A stretch of 64,000 nt of DNA from Oidiodendron maius Zn. Its lineage: Eukaryota > Ascomycota > Leotiomycetes > Myxotrichaceae. The position numbers were made by a program, and so were the translations under genes. The first letter of the stretch is position 1. Each line of letters begins with the position of its first letter. The stretch is taken from assembly GCA_000827325.1 (NCBI GenBank), contig KN832882.1:1431792-1495791 (forward strand), written 5' to 3'. This document shows positions 57,415-64,000 of this stretch, in pieces. A model generated the notes under the pieces. That model ran no database searches. It saw nothing but the letters and a program-made list of their open reading frames with translations, and was not told where the DNA came from.

Positions 57415-58357
57415 TTTAGTCGTGAAGTTCATAACGATCAACATCGGGTATCTCGAGACTACCAAGCATGTTACGAATCCAATCTATTCTCTCTTTAGCC
57501 GTTGTTACCGAGAGGCACTTACGAAATTGCGTACGGGAAAGGCGAGTAGGAAAATGTTTCAGCAATAGCCATAAGGAGAGCACAAAAAAGCTCTCTGGTG
57601 TTAGTATTAAGGTTGCTATTTCTAAGTATTAGTCAATGAATTTTAAGTTATGCATTTAGTTTACATAAGAGTTTCTTTGACAGAAATGCATTTCGCGTTT
57701 ACTATAGATGGCTAATATCCTACCTATACCGGTTTAAATTAGACCTCTATACTTAGGTCTTGATGTTCTCTGCCCTTTCTCGTCGTGTGAGAAGAAGGAG
57801 CTTCTCAAGGAGCTTGCCGAAACTTTCGATACCAAAAACTAGGTAATTATACGCTCGGGACCAAAGGGAAGCCCCGTCTGCAAGAGACTAGATAATAGAT
57901 TTATCTTGATAGTTTCTTCCGTATTGAAACAGAGCGAAGGACAACTCAAAAACCAAGACAAAATCGATTGGAATTGGAATGAAAGGAGAATAAGAATGGC
58001 CTGCAGCACGTGCAGTTCATTTAGCGCCCCTGACCGCATCTTTATCTTCCCATGCTAGTAAACACCTACTGTAACACAGAATTCTCATCAACTATCTCAC
58101 ATGTTGCTCAGTGTCTATCCACTAAGTACATAACTCACCCATCACATAACTCATTCCATGCTCTCATACTAGACCTCTAGGCTTCCTACCCTTTGACAGG
58201 ATACCGTATCCATTCTTCTTGGGTACCTTCTATATCAACTAGGTATCTAATAATACATTAAGAGGTTCGCCTGGAAAGCCCCTTCTATGACACAGATCAT
58301 AAAATAACTATCTATATAGCTATTTGTTCGACAGCACCCCGCCATCCCTTATAGCAG
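57415..58357. other. intergenic region without recognised gene
   Basis: About 940 bp, AT-rich, between convergent genes. Nothing recognised. Confidence 0.5.
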
Positions 58358-58988
58358 CTATAGGCGGTGACTTATCAACATGCTGACGAAAATAACAATA
58401 AAAAATATGATAAGGATTACGAGAAGTATGCAGAAAATGCCGCCGCAGAATCTGCTGGCCCTTCTCTGATCCTAGGAGCACAGTATGTGTCAGTCTTTCC
58501 GCTGTCACGTATAATCATGCTCGAACCCCAAACCAACTTACCCAGTCTGTGAACCACTTTACATCCTTGGCCACCAGCTTCTGCAGCGCTGGGGGCCACG
58601 TCTCGGGGAACATGCCGACTAGCTCTTCCTCCTTCAGCCTGTGTAGATCCGCGCCCGTTAAGTAGCGGATGTCCCTGCCAGGGGCAGACCCGACCAGTGA
58701 CAAATTGTCGGACATGAGGTGGTAGCTCCCGCCCCTCTTCTGGAGCAGGAGCTGTATGAAGGCGCGCACATCAGCGTTCGACCCGTCGATGGGAGGGAGC
58801 CGTTTGCGCAGCTCTGAGTCGGTCAGGAGTGCGGGCGCATCGTTGATTTGCACGTTGGACTCGTTGGACTCGTTGGAATACGCTGGGGGTACACTTTCAC
58901 CTAGTTCAATATTGTCATTGGTGTTGGCATTTCGGTCGACGAGCTCAGAGTCGTCGCCTGTCTCGATTCGGTGGTACTTTGTGCCCAT
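58358..58988 (-). CDS. hypothetical tail-anchored membrane protein
   Basis: Two exons (58988-58542, 58471-58358; 70-nt intron with CTCCTAG acceptor) encode 186 aa. The N-terminal 60 residues are acidic and disordered with ESNESN repeats. A folded part follows (RKRLPPIDGSNADVRAF to PPALQKLVAKDVKWF). Exon 2 adds one strongly hydrophobic helix (GIFCILLVILIIFFIVIF) and ends six residues after it with SHRL. There is no signal peptide, so the topology is a C-terminal tail anchor in an internal membrane. I do not know the family. The hydrophobic exon reads only in the frame set by this splice, which supports the model. Confidence 0.6.
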
Positions 58989-59733
58989 GTTTGGAGGCTG
59001 TTTTGAGGGACGGAAATTGTGAGTGATTTTGTGGGGATGTCAGTGCTTATAACCGTCATAAACCCCTGCCGGTCTGCTCCGCCTTATCCAGGAGCCTTGT
59101 AACTTAATGCTGTAGCCTACAGAGTAATACAGTACTTGCTCATAAGGTGCGCGAAGGAGCCGGCTGTTGATAGTGTCAATACCTTAGGCTTAATAGCACA
59201 ACCAACAGGGCTTAGCTCGAATACATAACCATATGCTGTAGATACCACGGGGGCTTACCGCGGGCTTCACCAGTGGTTGCACTAATTCGTAGGACACCCG
59301 AAATGAACAATTTGGATTTATTTTACAACTTTGAGTTTAAAACAAAACCAAAGCTGGTAAAAATAGAGACCTAATTGCAGCGAATATTCCTATCAATTTA
59401 GAAACTTTAATGATGTTGTGTTGTGAAGTTAGAAGCGTATAGTGCAATCACTTGGCCCGACCCATCCTGGAGGCACCTGAGGCTCATTCTCATATCGATC
59501 CGGCAGCCTGAGCCTCTTCCTGGGAACGTACGAGCACACAATACAGGAGCTCTGCAGGATGACGCAGGCGATAAAGGGTTGGCGTATAAACATAAAATCA
59601 CGACCGATTCCTCGCCAGATTTGAATCATATTGATTTCTCAGACCACCAGTTAGTTCCATTCATCTTTCAACACCTGTCTACTTACCTACTTACGTACTT
59701 ACCTTACCTCACTCCTAACACCATTTCTTCCCT
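58989..59733. other. divergent intergenic region without recognised gene
   Basis: 745 bp between the starts of the tail-anchored protein gene and the secreted low-complexity protein gene. Nothing recognised. Confidence 0.45.
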
Positions 59734-60225
59734 ATGCAGCTCTCCCAGTACCAGATGTGCGCTATCCTCAGCGTCTTCACCATGTGCCATCGCCAGATTC
59801 TTGCAGCTGTTGCTACCAGTGACACCCACGCACTCAACAGCCGCCATACTGGTGAAAACACCGGCGGGACCGATGTCGACGCCCGGGCTGTGACAGCCGG
59901 TCCTTCCTTAGTCGCTAGAAACCACGGCGAAGATTCGGGCAGTAATCCGAAAGGTAGCAGCAATTCGAAGCGTGGCGGTGATGCGAAAGGAACCACCACT
60001 GCTGAGAAGAAACCGGAGAGCAAGAGTGGCGGCGAAACTAGCGGTAGTGACGAAACTAGCAACACAAATAGCAAGGATGATAAGGCAGAAAAAGAAAAAA
60101 TGGACCGGATCAACGCAAAAGCAAAGGCAGCCGCGGAAGATTATAATCGAAGGCTTAAAGAGGCTAAGGCTAAAGGGTTCGTGTATGAAGAATATGACCC
60201 AAATTACCTGGGGGAGGATTATTAA
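59734..60225 (+). CDS. secreted low-complexity Ser/Lys-rich protein
   Basis: A 163-aa intron-less frame from an ATG. Residues 1-25 can serve as a signal peptide (CAILSVFTMCHRQILA). Then comes a hydrophilic stretch rich in Gly, Ser, Thr, Lys and Asp, with a KRGG site. The helical part EKEKMDRINAKAKAAAEDY leads into an acidic, aromatic end (FVYEEYDPNYLGEDY). No family recognised. It may be an effector-like secreted protein; a chance frame is less likely given its length and consistent composition. Confidence 0.5.
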   Translation: MQLSQYQMCAILSVFTMCHRQILAAVATSDTHALNSRHTGENTGGTDVDARAVTAGPSLVARNHGEDSGSNPKGSSNSKRGGDAKGTTTAEKKPESKSGGETSGSDETSNTNSKDDKAEKEKMDRINAKAKAAAEDYNRRLKEAKAKGFVYEEYDPNYLGEDY

Positions 60226-60604
60226 ATGTCTTAGGTTAGGATTTATGACAACTGCAAAATTTTAGGGCTTGAACACCCATTATGTTGACAATCGAAAGCT
60301 TAAGAGGAAAGGCACAAGAGAAGATGTATAGGATAGGTCTAGCGTTATATATCCTTTAGGGCCAGGCTAAAACGGCCTAGCTAGCTTTGCTTTCTTTTAA
60401 TGACATTCCTTGCTAGTCACCTGCTAGTCACCTTCTCTCCAGTTAGTTTATCTGCTACTTTTTAATAGCCTATATTCCTCATCCCAGCTAGACAGTCGAA
60501 CAGATTCAGTGAAGGTTTAGAATATGCTTTTTACATTGCTTTTATTAAAATGCTAAAACTTAACGCCGGGTATTTAATATGCCTGCCTCCCATATATTTT
60601 TTTG
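60226..60604. other. convergent intergenic region without recognised gene
   Basis: About 380 bp of 3' flanks between convergent genes; nothing recognised. Confidence 0.5.
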
Positions 60605-61801
60605 CTATCCTGAAGCCCAAGTAATCTGTGTATAACTGACATACGCCGCACAGCTGGAATATCTTATCAAAAGCGTCTTTCCGGTCTCATCCCACCCTGG
60701 ATGTGTATGGATCTGATAGTTCCAGTCCTCAGTCGACCTGCTGTATAATTCTGTAAGAGGCGTTTGCCAGATGGCTTGTAGCTCGCTCCATGTACCGGCG
60801 ATGTCGTTGTTGATCGCATAGCTGAACCACACCTGGCCATCGATTCCCGCGTCTCCCCATATCATGACCATTGTCTGGTGGAAATTATCAAACCACATAT
60901 CGCCGACGTCAGGGCAAATCTTCCGACCAGCGAGGTCAAACGAGTTCCACTTCATGATGTTTCCTTCAGCGTTGTCTTTCTCCAGTGGTTCGCTTTGCTG
61001 CCACTTCTTGGTCGCCGCGTTGTAGTACTCGTAGTGGTGCGGTCCGCCACCAGATCTAGATCCGCGGGGATGCGAGCCAGTTTGATACCAGTTGTATCGG
61101 ATCCTGCGAGGTAGAGATAGCCATCTATCCCTTGAACTAATACGAAGTTCCCATATTGCACTTCATTGGGATAGAAGAGGCGACCATTTCCGGGGCGCTT
61201 AATTGGCGGGGTCTGTCCTGGTGCAAGAGTGGTCGGATTAACCACTTCCATTGATACCGTTGTGCTGTAAAGATTTGTGATGCTCGTTGATGTCTCTACT
61301 ATTGCAGGGAAAACTCCAAGGATAGTCTTTCCATCAGAAAGAGGAGTCATTGCGCTCAGCATCCAGATTGCAAAGCCTGACGTCTCGGTCTCGTTTCCTT
61401 GAGCGCCCAATGGGGTCATGTCAAATTGGGCTTCACCCGCTGGGCCAGCCATGCCAAATGTATAGAGATCTAGAGGATCATCCTTGACTCGCTGAATACA
61501 AAGCCAGTATGTATTTCCCATGCAAGAGTAAGGAGATAGAGAACATACATATCCAGCATACGCGACAGAGTTATGCACTATACCCATGCCATTCAGATTA
61601 GTTATCGAGTCGGCAAAAACTTGAACATGGTAACCGTTCTGGAAAGCCCCTCCCCCCACCATCACGGTAGATACCGTCGGCATTAGAGGACGGGTCAGCT
61701 GTCTGGCCCAAGACAACGATAGTGTGGGTGCCGATTAGGAGGTCCTGTGTGAGCACGACAGGGGGAAGGAAAGACAGGAGAGGAATTAATAACAAGAACA
61801 T
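60605..61801 (-). pseudogene. secreted beta-propeller-like protein (DUF4185-like) with two compensating frameshifts
   Basis: A signal peptide (LLLIPLLSFLPPVVLTQ) is followed by VLGQTADPSSNADGIYRDGG. Near 61645-61660, at a C-rich run, the sensible frame shifts by one base to AFQNGYHVQVFADS. It continues through WLCIQRVKDDPLDLY and YGNFVLVQGIDGYLYLAG. Near 61033-61045 it shifts back to YEYYNAATKKWQQ and MVMIWGDAGIDGQVWFSYA, ending QIHTHPGWDETGK...W. First and last segments share a frame, so the shifts cancel. Uninterrupted, it would be about 399 codons. The pattern recalls fungal secreted DUF4185-type proteins, probably carbohydrate-active. Real damage or two indel errors in the sequence are equally possible. 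Confidence 0.6.
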
Positions 61802-61869
61802 CTTAGAAAGGGCAAAAAAGGAAAGAAGGATTTCTAGGAAACAAAAAAAGGACTATTGAACTGATGAAA

Positions 61870-64000
61870 GGACTAGAAAGGAAGAAAGGAATGCTTAATA
61901 TAGCTATATATCTTTAACGTAGTCTATCAGTAAGCGGATCAGGATCCCCACCTTTCCACTTAATTATTCACTTAATTATCCACTTTCAACTAACATTACT
62001 CAACAACGACTGGTCCAAATGTCTCAAACCGAGGGCCGAATTACACTTGCGCTTCAGGCCTATCAATAGAGCTGAATTTCAACTTTATAGGCTATAGTAT
62101 ATATATACAATATACCATATATAAGCTTATATTAGTATAATTAAGGGACTATATCTTAATTAGATTATATATCCTTAAACTATAAACTTACTTAAACTAA
62201 AGAAGCTATATAAAAAAAAATTTTCGTGATTTTAATTTATACCCTATATTCAACCTTAAACCTCAATATAAAATTAAATAACTATAAAATCTGGAACTAG
62301 TGACCCTGGTTCTACTACCCTTTAAGTTACCTATATCCCTCTAGTATTATAGCAGCTCTAATAGTAGTCAATAACGGATACACTAGTCTTGAGTAAAGTA
62401 TATACTATCTACTAGTAGGTATAAGTATATATATATAGACCTAGTAAAGCAGTAGTAATAAGGGAGAAGGGGGGCTAGAGAGTAATTATAAGGATCTCTT
62501 ATAACTATTTAAAGACTATATAATACTAGATAAAGAGGAGGGTTTTATTATAATACTAAAGGAGGTCCTTATAATATATTAAAATATACTAGAAGCTAAT
62601 ACTATAATAGAGTTAAATAATCTATAAACTACTATTAAGACACTAGCAAAAATAGTTAAAGAGGCTTTACTAGAGTCTAAGAATATATCTAAAAAGATAT
62701 AGATAATAGTAATAAAGAGGGTATATAGTACTAATAAGAAAGTAGTATATATACTAAAGGTAGTTATTTTAGAGTAATAAATCTAGGAAATTATAATATA
62801 AGCTCTAGAGTAAAGCAAGGATCTAGCTAAAAGAATATCTATCTAAATAGTTAAAGTAATCAATAAAATACTAGAAGAGAATAGTATAGTAATAGTAAGG
62901 AGAATATAGAGTAGTAATATAGTCTTAATATTTATAGAAAATATAGAAGACTTTATTAAAGAGATAATATAGATAATAATTATATTTAGAATATAAGTAT
63001 AAATAAAATATAGAGAGTTTATAGTTATAATAAAAGGAATAATAGCCTCTAGACTATATAATATCTATAATCTAATAGAGTTCTTTATTAAACTAAAGAA
63101 ATATATATCTAATATTATCTAATATAAAATATAATTCCTTAAGACTTCTTATAGATTATTTACTAATATAGTCTTATATATAAGTAGTATAGTTACTATT
63201 TAGAAGGCTTATTAAAGAGGAGTTATATTTAAAGTCTAAATTTTCAATATTAAACTCTATTATATAGAAGTATAAATAAAGTAATACTTTAGATATTATA
63301 CCTTTAGATATATTAGATAGTACTATACTAAATAGACTAGATATAGTTACTATATCTATATAGTATATAAAGAGAGAGAAACTAACTATCTAGAGAAGAA
63401 AGATAATAATAAAAAAAAGTATATTAACTATAAAGAAGTCTATACTATATAAGACTAAGACTACTCTACTACTAAATAGAAGAGTAATAAAGCCTACTAG
63501 ATATATCTATACTAGCTACTTTAGTTTAAGGTTATCTAGAGAAATAGTAATAGTAATATAGATAATATACTAGCCTTATAACTAGAAGAAGATATAGATA
63601 GCTTCTATCTAGTTATATATAAAAGACTACTATAGCTAGAAAGCTTCTAGTATATCTCTAGCTAGCTAGTAGCTAAAAGAAAAAGACTTCTAGAAACTAT
63701 CTAGATAGTAAAGATATATCAAGATATTATAATATTTATCTAGTAAAGCTATAATATAAATATAATAAAAATCTAGAGAATATAAAGTATCTAAAATACT
63801 ATAGTAAATAGCTTTAACCTCTTCTAATAATACTATTAGTAGTATACTAGAATATAAAAAAGAACTAGAAAGTAATACTAATTATATTAGAGGATTATAG
63901 TAAGTATAATATAATAGCTATATAGGAACTAGCTAGAAGTTTAGAAACTAGATAGCTCTACTATCTAGACTAATAGTAAATACTATCTAGTCTATAAAGA
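61870..64000. repeat. extremely AT-rich RIP-like block at the window end
   Basis: From about 61.9 kb to the end the sequence is dominated by TA, AT, CTA and TAG. Two sampled 60-base rows (62581 and 62881) each hold only 12 G or C. C is almost always followed by T and G preceded by A, so CpA and TpG are nearly absent, the mark of repeat-induced point mutation. All frames are full of stops. It is probably a mutated retrotransposon or a subtelomeric/centromeric repeat block; no element type could be read. Confidence 0.75.

Overview
The window looks like nuclear DNA of a filamentous ascomycete, most likely an Aspergillus/Penicillium-type eurotiomycete. Genes are split by short GT-AG introns (mostly 45-95 nt) with CTAAC/CTGAC-like branch sites. 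The content is typical of such fungi: secreted glycoside hydrolases, sugar transporters, a HET-domain protein, a BYS1/thaumatin-like antigen and an intradiol dioxygenase. Several AT-rich islands nearly lack CpA/TpG, as RIP leaves behind. There are no operons, rRNA genes or CRISPR arrays. Exon coordinates and frames were worked out by hand; product names rest on motif recognition, not on database searches.

Left part (0-13 kb): an RBR ubiquitin ligase (-), a secreted GH92 mannosidase (+), then four genes that together look like an aromatic-compound catabolic group. These are a Baeyer-Villiger-type monooxygenase (+), a small alpha/beta hydrolase (-), a protein joining two EthD-like barrels to an enol-lactonase-like hydrolase (-), and divergently from it an intradiol ring-cleavage dioxygenase (+).

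Middle (14-42 kb): an unrecognised Ser-rich protein, a small secreted peptide precursor, a CE15 glucuronoyl esterase broken by one in-frame TGA, an 8-exon MFS sugar transporter, a secreted GH76 mannanase, an 8-exon secreted GH3 beta-glucosidase, a second MFS sugar transporter, a GrpB-family protein, a divergent pair of flavin monooxygenases, and a BYS1-type secreted protein. Hydrolases for mannan, glucan and glucuronoxylan next to two sugar transporters suggest a polysaccharide-using stretch interspersed with redox genes.

Right part (42-64 kb): about 4 kb with decayed sequence only (AT-rich island, ankyrin relic), a 17-exon full-length ABC-C transporter in which three introns seem to lack the AG acceptor, a divergent HET-domain gene with an internal 93-bp repeat, a tRNA-derived SINE-like element ending near a perfect hairpin, a relic resembling the N-terminus of fungal SERAC1/NLR-like proteins, a small cysteine-rich secreted protein, a tail-anchored membrane protein, a secreted low-complexity protein and a secreted propeller-like protein with two compensating frameshifts. 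The last 2.1 kb is extremely AT-rich, RIP-like sequence without genes, so the window probably runs into a repeat-rich or subtelomeric block.
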